Source: Arion vulgaris (taxonomy: Eukaryota; Mollusca; Gastropoda; Stylommatophora; Arionidae). Taken from it: DNA of 64,000 nucleotides. The stretch covers positions 70,765,940 to 70,829,939 of the forward strand of contig CM036754.1 in the NCBI GenBank assembly GCA_020796225.1, in the 5' to 3' direction. The notes under the pieces were generated by a model, which did no database searches, was not told the DNA's origin, and saw nothing but the letters and a program-made list of their open reading frames with translations. Shown here one piece after another: positions 57,501 to 60,235 of the stretch (within the stretch, counting starts at the first letter, position 1; each line of letters opens with the position of its first letter). Made by a program: the position numbers and the translations under genes.

Positions 57501-57945
57501 CAATGATGGAGAAATCAATACAGTAAGAGTCAATATAAGCGCTGGCTACAGAGAAGGAAGCCTCAGCAAACAAACCAACCTGCTGTTATGCAGCCATCAC
57601 TGGGAGATGGAAGCAATCCAGAAAGAAAACACAATTAGATATACCGCAAATGGAGTGTGTGAGCTCGGAGAATGCTGGATAAATTTGAGCACACATGCAA
57701 ATACAGAAACATTCTAATTTTTCTGTATAGTATATTGTTTATCAGCCATTTGTCTTTAACATTCAGTTCTGTGGTCTGTAAGAAAGACCACATGTACTAG
57801 AGTAATAATGTAGCATTGTGTCAGTTACACAAAAGTACCATTCACAAAGACAATATTAGAACCCAGGAGCAATATAACTGATTGTAAATAGAGACAGGTT
57901 GACACTTACCGGCATTTCGACTCCATCAACATCAGATATGAACAT
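21383..57945 (-). CDS. EP400: EP400/Domino-type chromatin remodeller, C-terminal 18 exons
   Basis: Eighteen exons, every junction GT-AG and phase-consistent, total 3,290 bp, one short of a multiple of three because of a lost base in the SANT exon; about 1,096 residues. In order: the linker after the helicase ([21 protein letters not shown]), a basic block with PRSLFDKP, the SANT/Myb domain ([22 protein letters not shown]), the [20 protein letters not shown] block with poly-Q, SGNVIVN-like and SINKRL-like motifs (here [13 protein letters not shown]), then about 650 Q/T/V/A-rich residues. EP400/p400 and Drosophila DOM-A are Swi2/Snf2-family ATPases of TIP60/NuA4 and act in the nucleus on H2A.Z/H2A.V chromatin. 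The HSA and helicase exons should lie right of the window. Identity rests on motif order and spacing. Confidence 0.93.
21563..22560. other. EP400 last intron, 3' portion
   Basis: AT-rich, no repeat family recognised apart from an AAT-rich run near 22027-22050. Confidence 0.4.
22567..22811 (-). repeat. SINE family A
   Basis: On +, TTCTTCTTCGCACTCCATAT to CTTGCAGCCCCAGCAAACAG. Confidence 0.86.
23095..23480 (+). mobile_element. RTE-type LINE RT C-terminal fragment
   Basis: Frames with shifts give [10 protein letters not shown], a [15 protein letters not shown] piece and [14 protein letters not shown]. In the intact family this is RGRQRRKMLDGL..W followed by YTQQRExWRDMI. A related piece lies at 55830-56095. 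Confidence 0.75.
23774..25712 (+). repeat. Minisatellite, about 1.94 kb, 44-bp and 27-bp units
   Basis: Main unit is 44 bp: AGAGATATACAGAAAACATA, AAGTTACAGAAGTAGAGGTC, ATAG. A short 27-bp unit lacks 17 internal bases (AAACATAAAGTTACAGA) and is interspersed. Variants carry AGAGCAG or AGAACAG, GGTC or GATC or AGTC. About 45 to 50 units. In the last EP400 intron; frames over it are periodic artefacts. Confidence 0.96.
26057..26283 (+). repeat. Small tandem array, five 44-bp units
   Basis: Unit TTGAGACTACGGAGCACCAC TTCCAAAGACAGTTTAACAA AACG, 44 bp; the first copy is more diverged. Unrelated in sequence to the 23.8-25.7 kb array but equal in unit length. Confidence 0.93.
26638..26895 (+). mobile_element. 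LINE C-terminal fragment (CPEC family)
   Basis: Same block as 17030-17275; ends in a frame reading [11 protein letters not shown]. Followed by a TTTCTTTCTTTCTTT run. Confidence 0.68.
26896..27255. other. Probable decayed LINE end in EP400 intron
   Basis: T-rich sequence resembling the minus strand of RTE 3' ends (CAAACCATTTGGTTCG-like, 27118-27136), but not framable. Low certainty. Confidence 0.3.
27280..27522 (-). CDS. EP400: EP400 exon 17, Thr/Pro-rich
   Basis: Acceptor TTTTATTTGCAG, donor GTATGA, 81 codons, phase 0. It encodes [60 protein letters not shown] and a similar end. No domain recognised. Confidence 0.85.
27580..28100. other. EP400 intron, possible LINE 5' region
   Basis: Higher GC than surroundings; a 114-codon frame on - (27743-28087) has no family match. 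The DNA style (CTAGGAGATGACAG, CTCCCAGCTATGGGC) resembles 5' leaders of RTE-like elements. Inference only. Confidence 0.3.
28168..28431 (-). repeat. SINE family A, full length
   Basis: On +, TCTTCTTTGAACATTCTATA to CCTGGCACCACACAGGCGAC. Confidence 0.87.
28540..29010 (+). mobile_element. RTE-type LINE RT C-terminal fragment, well preserved
   Basis: Frame 1: [60 protein letters not shown] and [12 protein letters not shown]. After a frameshift: [20 protein letters not shown] and [19 protein letters not shown]. This is the standard C-terminal order of these endonuclease/RT proteins. The 5' part and the catalytic box are absent. Confidence 0.88.
29013..29199 (+). repeat. SINE family A, 5' truncated
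   Basis: Begins at the core AAGAGGCGACTAAGGTAGGG, directly after the LINE fragment, and ends GTGTTCGAAGAAGAAGAA 31 bp from an EP400 donor. Confidence 0.86.
29231..29470 (-). CDS. EP400: EP400 exon 16, Thr/Val/Gly-rich
   Basis: Acceptor TGATTGTATGCAG, donor GTGAGT, 80 codons, phase 0. It encodes [60 protein letters not shown] and [20 protein letters not shown]. No domain recognised. Confidence 0.85.
29724..30409. mobile_element. piggyBac-like MITE (type 3), 686 bp
   Basis: TTAA at 29720-29723 and 30410-30413. Left terminus CTCATTGCGTCC; right terminus GGACACAAAGAG, i.e. CTCTTTGTGTCC inverted, two mismatches. AT-rich non-coding interior. One copy seen. Confidence 0.82.
30580..30828 (-). repeat. 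SINE family A, full length
   Basis: On +, TTCTTCTTTGAGCACTCCAT to CCAGCACCACACAGGCGAC. Confidence 0.88.
30994..31176 (-). CDS. EP400: EP400 exon 15, Pro/Ser/Thr-rich
   Basis: Acceptor AAAATGCACAG, donor GTAAGT, 61 codons, phase 0. It reads [40 protein letters not shown] and [20 protein letters not shown] plus N. It is clearly more GC-rich and less Q-rich than its neighbours and I cannot align it to EP400. It could be a lineage-specific or cassette exon; phase 0 on both sides would allow skipping. Confidence 0.75.
31177..31906. other. EP400 intron with a local 39-bp duplication
   Basis: ACTATTATCATATTGACTTA TTTAGAAGATACATCAATT occurs at about 31571 and again at about 31631. Otherwise plain AT-rich intron. 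Confidence 0.6.
31907..32155 (-). repeat. SINE family B, full length
   Basis: On +, TCTTCTTTACATTCGTTCTT to TTTGGGTCCGGTAACCACTC. Confidence 0.87.
32300..33180 (+). mobile_element. Decayed LINE 3' sequence
   Basis: GTGGAAATTTCTTGTGGAAG CATTATGTGTCAAACTAG near 32690 matches the 3'-end family of 2740-3060 and 35340-35620. The rest is too decayed to frame. Confidence 0.45.
33180..33620 (+). mobile_element. Probable LINE RT C-terminal fragment
   Basis: A 126-codon frame contains [20 protein letters not shown], similar in layout to the RRLxWxGHVxRM segment of RTE-like proteins; an upstream YGTESW-like string precedes it. Moderate support. Confidence 0.5.
33921..34410. repeat. Fold-back element 2, with LINE fragment between arms
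   Basis: Left arm CTATAGTTTTACAAAATAC, CAAAAACAATACACAGCAAT, CCTTTATCAAGCAAAGGAT; right arm AATCCTTTGCTTGATAAAGG, CGCTGTTGTGTATTATTG, TTTTGTAAAACTACAGTACT. The arms are inverted copies and match element 1. The 310-bp middle holds a foreign LINE piece. Confidence 0.85.
34015..34215 (+). mobile_element. LINE ORF2 C-terminal fragment inside fold-back element 2
   Basis: Reads [20 protein letters not shown] then stop, with later frame pieces [16 protein letters not shown] patch as in 1860-2350 and 46985-47240; ends in GAAGAAGAAAG. Confidence 0.72.
34625..34836 (-). CDS. EP400: EP400 exon 14
   Basis: Acceptor ATATTTCTTTCAG, donor GTATGT, 212 bp, enters in phase 1 and leaves in phase 0. It encodes [40 protein letters not shown] and [20 protein letters not shown]. 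It is in frame across its whole length, which begins and ends with good splice signals. Confidence 0.87.
35099..35294 (+). repeat. SINE family E with target-site duplication
   Basis: Head GTTCTAGGCGCTGGACTGCA with B-box GGGTTCAATTCC, body GTTCGTGGCACCGAACCGAA, A-rich tail. Flanked by about 15 bp AAAATAAACAGTGTT at 35084-35098 and 35295-35309. Confidence 0.88.
35335..35625 (+). mobile_element. LINE 3' end fragment
   Basis: Open pieces [19 protein letters not shown] and [22 protein letters not shown] homologous to 13020-13560 (-) and 2740-3060. The DIDI end and stop mark the protein terminus. Confidence 0.72.
35735..36025 (+). repeat. Degenerate tandem repeat, about 42-bp unit
   Basis: Unit near TTAGGGGATAGCGGACACTA AGTTGACGGCAGATACACTG AG; three clear copies at 35895-36020 and more decayed copies before. 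EP400 intron. Confidence 0.82.
36186..36445 (-). repeat. SINE family A, full length
   Basis: On +, TCTTCCCCGAACGCTTCATA to GGGCCCCGGCAACACATGGG. Ends 70 bp from EP400 exon 13. Confidence 0.88.
36516..36611 (-). CDS. EP400: EP400 exon 13, Gln-rich
   Basis: Acceptor TTATATTTTCCAG region, donor GTAAGA, 96 bp, phase 1 at both ends. It encodes [20 protein letters not shown] then [13 protein letters not shown]400 carries HMQQLLKLKQQAVQQQK in the matching position. Confidence 0.88.
36733..36962 (-). repeat. SINE family D
   Basis: On +, CGTGGCATATCCTTTACAGG to ACCGCTTAAGCTACAGATGC, with the reverse B-box GAGTTTGAACC. Confidence 0.83.
36985..37215 (+). mobile_element. LINE RT C-terminal fragment
   Basis: Reads [20 protein letters not shown] then [20 protein letters not shown], clearer than its relative at 6050. 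Ends in AAAAGAAGAAGAATTC. Confidence 0.78.
37258..37503 (+). repeat. SINE family A
   Basis: From CGCCGTGTGTTACTGGGACC to AGCATTCGAAGAAGAAAAC. Confidence 0.86.
37617..37860 (-). repeat. SINE family B
   Basis: On +, CTCTTCTTCTTACATTTTCT to AATTTGGGCCGGTAACCACT, with several small deletions. Confidence 0.83.
37945..38119 (-). CDS. EP400: EP400 exon 12
   Basis: Acceptor TTTACATTACAG, donor GTAAGT, 175 bp, leaves phase 1. It encodes [40 protein letters not shown] and [19 protein letters not shown] similar VALAKPPVVSVPAAVV stretch occurs in EP400. Confidence 0.88.
38189..38322. mobile_element. piggyBac-like MITE (type 4), 134 bp
   Basis: TTAA at 38185-38188 and 38323-38326. Termini CTCTTAGTGGACCA and TGGTCCACAAGGAG, inverted with two mismatches. 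Second copy at 42710-42845. It lies about 70 bp from EP400 exon 12 and 108 bp from exon 11. Confidence 0.88.
38430..38540 (-). CDS. EP400: EP400 exon 11, [12 protein letters not shown] motif
   Basis: Acceptor TGATTCCATAG, donor GTGAGC, 37 codons, phase 0. It encodes [15 protein letters not shown] then [20 protein letters not shown] and KQ. It resembles KLTPEHLIKMQKQKLQ of EP400. No reported frame in this strand starts with Met over it, so it is easily missed. Confidence 0.88.
38560..39305. other. EP400 intron, no feature recognised
   Basis: AT-rich; TTTTCCCAACTTGTGGATTC and TTTACCAACTTGAGGATA near 39040 and 39090 are a short imperfect direct repeat. Nothing else. Confidence 0.35.
39310..39560 (+). 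repeat. SINE family F, diverged
   Basis: tRNA-like head AGCAGAGTGGTTAGTGCTCT, B-box-like GGTTCAAAAT, then CTCAGCCTCAATTGGGTACC as in the full copy at 40472. Confidence 0.75.
39561..40235. other. EP400 intron, no feature recognised
   Basis: AT-rich unique-looking DNA; nothing to annotate. Confidence 0.35.
40240..40400 (+). repeat. tRNA-headed SINE fragment (family H)
   Basis: Head GTCTGGCTGAATGGATTATG, B-box-like GGGCTCAATCCCC, then AGTAAGGTCAAGGAGTTTTT shared with 6640-6790. Confidence 0.55.
40472..40758 (+). repeat. SINE family F, full length with target-site duplication
   Basis: Exact 12-bp duplication TATATTATTAGA at 40460-40471 and 40759-40770. Head GAGCCGCGGTAGCATAGTTG with B-box CCGGGTTCATCTCC, and a CTTACTTACTTACTTT tail. 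Inserted 50 bp downstream of EP400 exon 10. Confidence 0.9.
40822..41099 (-). CDS. EP400: EP400 exon 10, [13 protein letters not shown] motif
   Basis: Acceptor TTCTGTCTCAG, donor GTAATA, 278 bp, enters in phase 1. It encodes [54 protein letters not shown] and a Q/V-rich end. EP400 has KTITPAHFQLLRQQQ here. The acceptor is followed by CAGCAGCAG, a tandem NAG array, so isoforms differing by one to three residues are possible. Confidence 0.9.
41530..42090 (-). mobile_element. RTE-type LINE RT fragment
   Basis: Minus strand reads [20 protein letters not shown] then [15 protein letters not shown], the CLRK..GVTRRDRLRN..RRQLxWFGH arrangement. A second piece upstream ([18 protein letters not shown]) is in a broken frame. 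Confidence 0.78.
42212..42443 (-). CDS. EP400: EP400 exon 9, Ala/Thr-rich
   Basis: Acceptor TTAAATACAAG, donor GTAAGA, 232 bp, leaves phase 1. It encodes [20 protein letters not shown] then [20 protein letters not shown] and an A/T-rich tail to MTATG. No recognisable domain; supported by phase and splice signals. Confidence 0.85.
42710..42845. mobile_element. piggyBac-like MITE (type 4), 136 bp
   Basis: TTAA at 42706-42709 and 42846-42849; nearly identical to 38189-38322 over its length, with the same termini. Confidence 0.88.
42868..42985. repeat. Half of a fold-back element
   Basis: Contains GTAGTTTTACAAAGT, GATACAGCAACGTTTGACCA and a tandemly doubled CAAAAGGTCTTTATCAAG. Corresponds to one arm of elements 1 and 2. 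Confidence 0.72.
43137..43378 (-). repeat. SINE family A
   Basis: On +, TTCTTCTTCGAACGCTCCAT to CCCTGGCACCACACAGGTAA. Confidence 0.87.
43390..43775 (+). mobile_element. LINE RT C-terminal fragments, two pieces
   Basis: The + strand end (43640-43770) repeats the GAAAGAACCATGTACAAAAT, GCACACAGTAGTCCATTCTA and GAAATCTCTTCTTATCCTGA sequence of 6050 and 36985. The 43390-43560 half carries the same sequence inverted, so two copies face each other. Confidence 0.65.
43885..44061 (-). CDS. EP400: EP400 exon 8, [13 protein letters not shown] motif
   Basis: Acceptor GATTAAAACAG, donor GTAAGT, 59 codons, phase 0. It reads [20 protein letters not shown] then [20 protein letters not shown] and [21 protein letters not shown]400 has VSGNVIVNTIAGVPAATFQSINKRL, one of the few conserved islands in the C-terminal half. 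Confidence 0.92.
44195..44800 (-). mobile_element. LINE RNase H domain and C-terminus
   Basis: Minus strand reads [33 protein letters not shown] (with the Asp of the second catalytic block), then [20 protein letters not shown] and AASLASTA, the W.PGH.GV.GNE.AD signature, though the aspartate is replaced by Ala. After a stop the CPEC-type C-terminus ([15 protein letters not shown]) follows. I/R-like LINE remnant. Confidence 0.85.
44920..45205 (+). mobile_element. LINE C-terminal fragment (CPEC family)
   Basis: Opposite-strand relative of 44195-44470; ends [17 protein letters not shown]. Confidence 0.75.
45380..45514 (-). CDS. EP400: EP400 exon 7
   Basis: Acceptor ATTTTGTTTCAG, donor GTAAGT, 45 codons in phase 0. 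It encodes [20 protein letters not shown] followed by [20 protein letters not shown] and PTTVI. No domain; the low-complexity composition fits the C-terminal region. Placed by strand, phase and splice sites. Confidence 0.85.
45746..45985 (+). repeat. SINE family D
   Basis: Head CTGTAGCTTAAGAGGCAGTG with GGTTCAAATTCTG, ends TGCCATGATTTTCATG. Confidence 0.84.
46150..46553. mobile_element. hAT-like MITE, 404 bp
   Basis: Exact 8-bp duplication CTCTAGAA at 46142-46149 and 46554-46561. Termini CATAGGTTCCCAAAGT and AGTTTGGGAACCTATG, inverted with one mismatch at the inner end; sub-terminal GCAAAGTGGGTGGT occurs as a direct repeat near both ends. No transposase. Confidence 0.92.
46985..47245 (+). 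mobile_element. LINE ORF2 C-terminal fragment
   Basis: Reads [20 protein letters not shown] then [20 protein letters not shown] patch as in other copies. Confidence 0.72.
47277..47515 (+). repeat. SINE family A
   Basis: From GCCCGTGTGTTGCCGGGCTT to GGAGCATAAGAAGAAATG; ends 46 bp from EP400 exon 6. Confidence 0.86.
47561..47902 (-). CDS. EP400: EP400 exon 6, GINYD block and poly-Q
   Basis: Acceptor TTTTTTTGCAG, donor GTAAGA, 114 codons, phase 0. It begins [20 protein letters not shown] and continues to a [16 protein letters not shown] segment, [36 protein letters not shown], then Q7-L-Q4 and an A/Q tail. EP400 has NRPLRTSQIYAQDE..HASVLAESGINYDKPLPP..ASLRAERIAKEKK. The glutamine run uses mixed CAA and CAG codons, so it is unlikely to be highly unstable. 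Confidence 0.93.
47995..48430 (-). mobile_element. RTE-type LINE RT C-terminal fragment
   Basis: Minus strand reads [20 protein letters not shown] then [31 protein letters not shown] and [20 protein letters not shown]. The order is the textbook end of these RTs; two or three stops or shifts break it. Confidence 0.85.
48700..49015 (+). mobile_element. LINE C-terminal fragment (CPEC-related)
   Basis: GCACCTATGGACATGTCCTG AGTGCAATGATGG and CGAAGGAGATTGGGAGCACC match 53880-54130 (-) in another orientation. Confidence 0.55.
49061..49278 (-). CDS. EP400: EP400 exon 5, SANT domain body, frameshifted
   Basis: Acceptor TATTTCACAG, donor GTAAGA, 218 bp. The first half reads [20 protein letters not shown] then [15 protein letters not shown], as in NWDLVSDVV of EP400. 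The second half is coding only in another frame: [20 protein letters not shown], then [18 protein letters not shown], matching SSKQCRNRYENVIIPREEGK. The shift falls at about 49173-49180 and needs one extra base. Phases of exons 4 and 6 confirm that 219 rather than 218 bp is expected. Confidence 0.9.
49362..49608 (-). repeat. SINE family B
   Basis: On +, CCTCCTCCTTTGCGTTCGTT to TTAGACCCCGTAACCACTCT. It lies in the intron between EP400 exons 4 and 5. Confidence 0.87.
49720..49980 (+). repeat. SINE family G, tRNA-headed
   Basis: A-box-like GGCTAAGTGGTTAAGCCCTT and a perfect-looking B-box GGTTCGAATCC, then CCTAGGATTGTTGCCGGAGC and CGGTGCAATGAAGTCAATCC. Related pieces at 50160-50300 and 56370-56590. 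Confidence 0.82.
50160..50300 (+). repeat. SINE family G, headless fragment
   Basis: GATCCCTAGGATTGTTGCAG to AAGTCAATCCTTCACCTTTG; lacks the tRNA head. Confidence 0.75.
50370..50516 (-). CDS. EP400: EP400 exon 4, start of SANT domain
   Basis: Acceptor ACAATTAAAG, donor GTAGGA, 49 codons in phase 0. It encodes [13 protein letters not shown], a run of seven glutamines, [16 protein letters not shown] and [22 protein letters not shown] is the first helix of the SANT/Myb domain specific to EP400/DOM-A. Confidence 0.93.
50658..50919 (-). repeat. SINE family A, full length
   Basis: On +, TTTTCTTCGAACCTCCCTCC to CGGGCCTCGGCAACACACAG. Confidence 0.87.
50985..51345 (-). mobile_element. LINE ORF2 C-terminal fragment
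   Basis: Minus strand: [20 protein letters not shown] then a stop, [20 protein letters not shown] and [21 protein letters not shown] is the usual post-RNase H layout. Confidence 0.65.
51346..51955. other. EP400 intron, no feature recognised
   Basis: AT-rich; nothing beyond short frames. Confidence 0.35.
51960..52400 (-). mobile_element. RTE-type LINE 3' fragment
   Basis: Pieces on minus such as KMLDYPGRP and [18 protein letters not shown] fit the GRPRxTWRR..LxxxLKxAxxxRxxW region; the 131-codon frame on + is antisense to it. Confidence 0.5.
52672..52799 (-). CDS. EP400: EP400 exon 3, basic PRSLFDKP block
   Basis: Acceptor CTACATATACAG, donor GTTAGT, 128 bp, enters in phase 1 and leaves in phase 0. 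It encodes [20 protein letters not shown] and then [20 protein letters not shown]. The vertebrate protein has KKKQRHGEAVVPPRSLFDR here. The lysine/arginine run could serve as a nuclear localisation signal (inference). Confidence 0.92.
52945..53192 (-). repeat. SINE family D
   Basis: On +, CTGTGACATATCCTTTCACA to TCACTACCGCTTAAGCTAC; starts about 150 bp upstream (in transcript sense) of EP400 exon 3. Confidence 0.83.
53405..53645 (-). mobile_element. RTE-type LINE 3' fragment
   Basis: Minus strand: [11 protein letters not shown] then [20 protein letters not shown], an RxKTTWRR..ELKEI..W..A..R end. Confidence 0.68.
53648..53808 (-). repeat. SINE family B, truncated
   Basis: On +, TTCTTCTTTGCATTCGTTCT to GCATCCGATTTCAGCCAGGA; the 5' head part is missing. 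Confidence 0.84.
53870..54185 (-). mobile_element. LINE C-terminal fragment, partly doubled
   Basis: TGCTCTTTTCTGACCACTCT AATCTTAAACCCAAGCTCTT and a second copy 110 bp later (ACTGCTCTTTTCTGACCATT CCAATCTTCAATGTAAACTC). Related to 48700-49015. Confidence 0.55.
54592..54748 (-). CDS. EP400: EP400 exon 2, PPTPPQDD motif
   Basis: Acceptor CATCCTCTAG, donor GTGAGT, 157 bp, leaves phase 1. It reads [20 protein letters not shown] then [20 protein letters not shown] and [14 protein letters not shown]400 has [34 protein letters not shown] at the same place, which is strong evidence for orthology. A piggyBac-like MITE starts 54 bp upstream of this exon in the intron. Confidence 0.92.
54802..55475. mobile_element. 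piggyBac-like MITE (type 1), 674 bp
   Basis: TTAA at 54798-54801 and 55476-55479, perfect CACTTTCGCTGCCA / TGGCAGCGAAAGTG ends. Longer than the 7532 copy because of an extra stretch of about 95 bp at about 54940-55045. Confidence 0.9.
55830..56095 (+). mobile_element. RTE-type LINE RT C-terminal fragment
   Basis: Parallel to 23095-23480: [19 protein letters not shown] then LHTPSREMWRDI-like readings in shifted frames. Confidence 0.7.
56370..56590 (-). repeat. SINE family G, inverted
   Basis: On +, CCGAGAGTATTGCATAAAGC, AATCCTAGGGTCTCTGGAAA and the head in reverse: GATTCAAACCC then CGTAACCACTTAGCC. Confidence 0.8.
56640..56895 (+). repeat. SINE family F, head diverged
   Basis: GTGAGATTTTTCCAGACCAG, GGTCAACCCAGTCTTCATTA, ATACCATATGGTATGAAAAC; same body as 40472-40758. 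Confidence 0.74.
56930..57310 (-). mobile_element. LINE RNase H fragment fused with SINE G-like end
   Basis: A 143-codon minus frame contains [20 protein letters not shown] then [18 protein letters not shown]: the W.PGHxGVxGNExAD.LA signature with decayed residues. The start of the frame resembles the SINE G body (AAACCTGGTGCAATAAAGTA). Confidence 0.78.
57315..57905. other. EP400 intron, unknown
   Basis: A 90-codon + frame at 57448-57717 has an acceptor-like TTTTTTCAG before it but no family match and no partner exon. I do not call it a gene. Confidence 0.3.
57910..57945 (-). CDS. EP400: EP400 exon 1 of window, 36-nt microexon
   Basis: Acceptor CTTGTTTTACTACAG, donor GTAAGTGTC. It encodes [12 protein letters not shown] in phase 0 at both ends. 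In EP400 the comparable stretch is EDVDGQTEVMP, just after the acidic coiled segment that follows the helicase and just before the TPPTPPQDD motif. The leading ATG is internal, not a start. No preceding exon is visible up to 62660. Confidence 0.8.
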
Positions 57946-58354
57946 CTGTAGTAAAACAAGAGGCACACGTTGTGGTGTTATTTCAAAAATGTAACTAAAG
58001 CTGATAATTTCATATTGATTTTCTTCCTTCTTACTGCTGGCGTATATGTCATTGGGGTTTTTAATGCATGAATTTGGATGTTATAATCATATTTAAGTAA
58101 CAAAACCGTTGATACTGTAAACAATGGCATAGTTTATGTTGTTCCTTTTGTGATAACAAAAGCTGCGGGAAACTTGTCTCTTTAATGCTCAATAATATTG
58201 GTCAACTACTGCTCTGCTAGCCTTACGTGAAATATATATTTTTAAAAAGTTATTTTGTTTCCACTCTTAAATTTCCATTTGGTGTTTTTTTTTTAAATTT
58301 TCAACAGGTTAGACCTAATCATATTCTGTTTTCAAATTCATAAGCTATAATAAG

Positions 58355-58602
58355 CAACAATGAACCCACTTTCATACCATGGGGTATAATTTGAAAAATG
58401 ATGTCTATCCCCCTACTTCTCTTTGACCAACAGCACAAGATGGGTAAGGTTATCAAGTTAGACATATTTACTTTTCCACAATTGTTCTGGTTCTCAAATG
58501 GGGCTGGGCCCTGAGACGTTGAAAAAAATTCCACATTGGATAAACCAAGACCATTTGCCTAGAGGACCAGTGCACTAACCACTGAGGCGTCATCGCTGTT
58601 AG
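58355..58602 (-). repeat. SINE family F-like, inverted
   Basis: On +, TTTCATACCATGGGGTATAA at one end and AGTGCACTAACCACTGAGGC, the reversed tRNA-like head, at the other. Confidence 0.7.
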
Positions 58603-58605
58603 AAC

Positions 58606-58864
58606 ATAGAAGCGTCAGCGTGTTGCTGGGGCTCTCAAGGGGAGAAAAAATGGTAACACTCGACCTACAAGGCATATCGTAGAGGCGACTGAGGTAGGGG
58701 ACTAGGAAGCTACCTAGTAAATAAACGCGTTGTAGAAATCAGATGTGCTCGCCTACTTGTAGGCGCATAACTCTCACAATGTACAATTTCTCTTAGACTC
58801 AGATCACATACAAATCACAAAGAATGGTTAACAAGTGGTCAATATGGAGGGTTCGAAGAAGAAC
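58606..58864 (+). repeat. SINE family A, full length
   Basis: From AGCGTCAGCGTGTTGCTGGG to GAGGGTTCGAAGAAGAAC, directly after the SINE F-like copy. Confidence 0.87.
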
Positions 58865-59320
58865 ATGGAAGAACTATCTATGTTCTTCAAACTGGACTGA
58901 GAAGAGATCAATCATTTATCTTCAGGTGACATATTGTAATGCTTTTCAAGGCACTGAGAATCTTCTAGGGAAACACAGAAGAGAAACAAACCAGCTAGGT
59001 CAGAATGCAGACATTTCAACTATGGTTATCACTACCAAATTCGATATCTGTACAAACAATATCTTGCTTTGGTCTATATAAATTTCAAAGTACATTGTTT
59101 TGAAAGTGTGCATTGCATACTAAAAACCTATAAGCAAACCAAAACTTATACCTGGAGGCTACAAAAGAATATTTTTACTTTCTAATTTTTTTTCATCTTG
59201 AAAAGGTTTTCCAATATTTATTGTGTACTTTTTTTTTAGCTTCAGATCAAATTTAATGTAAATACAGTAAAACACCATCCAAGGAAACGCATTAGAAATT
59301 GATTTTTGTGTGTTGAAGTG
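58865..59320. other. Sequence between 62.6 kb block and EP400 exon 1
   Basis: Checked on the minus strand for an exon preceding 57945: none with splice signals and family resemblance. Confidence 0.4.
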
Positions 59321-59323
59321 CAA

Positions 59324-59582
59324 TGGAGAGCTGCAGTAGCACAGTTGTTAGTGAACTCACTTCTTAGGCGTGAGGTCCGGGTTCAACACAGTAAGGAACA
59401 TTTTGCAGACCGTAGGTGGCTCTAAGGTCGACCCAGCCGTAATTGGGTGCCAGGAAAAACACAGGAAGTCAAGGCGGCCAGAATGATATTGACCACATCA
59501 CCCACGCAAGCTGACAGTCAATAAAAAAAATGTGGGCCTAACACTGTATTCCCAGTATACCTCACGGTATGAAAAATGTTTT
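59324..59582 (+). repeat. SINE family F
   Basis: Head GAGAGCTGCAGTAGCACAGT with CCGGGTTCAACAC, body GACCCAGCCGTAATTGGGTG, end TATACCTCACGGTATGAAAA. Confidence 0.84.
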
Positions 59583-59584
59583 TG

Positions 59585-59855
59585 TTAAGTGCAATGACAG
59601 GTGGAACAAGAGATAAGGAGCAGAAGGTGGCGATGGATAGGACACACACTGAGGAAACCCCTAACAGCATTACAAGACATGCTCTCCAATACAACCCCCA
59701 GGGCAATAGAGGTAGAAGACCCAGGAATACCTGGAGACGGAATGCAAGAAAATGGGGAGAGAGTGAAGAGAAAAAGATGGCCTTGGATAGGCGGGCTTGA
59801 AAGGCCTTGGTTGCGGACCTATGCTTACCTAGGGTGAAGAAGAAGAATGACATCA
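59585..59855 (+). mobile_element. RTE-type LINE 3' end
   Basis: Reads QEIRSRRWRWIGHTLRKPLT, then in the next frame NPQGNRGRRPRNTWRRNARK. RWRWIGHTLR..GRxRNTWRR is the classic end. Terminates in GTGAAGAAGAAGAATG. Confidence 0.84.
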
Positions 59856-59994
59856 GTAAGTTACATGATCTGGTCATGTTGAATGAAAGCAAATGTATAA
59901 TAGAGTATCATTTCTCACCAGCAACATCTCAAGCTTCTAACTAGAATGTACAGGTACGGTAACCTAACTGGGTATTAAATCAGACCCACATTAT

Positions 59995-60235
59995 TGGAGT
60001 GCGAGCAATGACAGCGTAGTTGCTTTGTAGTGTTCCCAGATCTAATTCCCTAGTTGAAGTCTAAGGAGGACCCAGCCTCACAATAACAGAGAAACAATGG
60101 GAAGTACAGATGAAGTTGACTACTACAACCCCATGTTGTTATCAAAGTAAAATATTAGGCCAACACTGTATTCTCTAACATACCCCATGGTATGAAAATG
60201 GGTTAATTTTTACTTTATACTATTGGTGTAGTAAA
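59995..60235 (+). repeat. SINE family F, diverged
   Basis: GTGAGCAATG-like head, then GGACCCAGCCTCACAATAAC, TACTACAACCCCATGTTG and CATACCCCATGGTATGAAAA. Confidence 0.68.

Noticed and set aside
57448..57717. 90-codon plus frame with an acceptor-like T-run
   Set aside because: No match, no donor, antisense to an EP400 intron.
57946..58060. Open minus stretch running into EP400 exon 1 (DIYASSKKEENQYEIISFSY)
   Set aside because: It is interrupted shortly upstream, and the TTGTTTTACTACAG before the exon is a good acceptor; the openness looks accidental.
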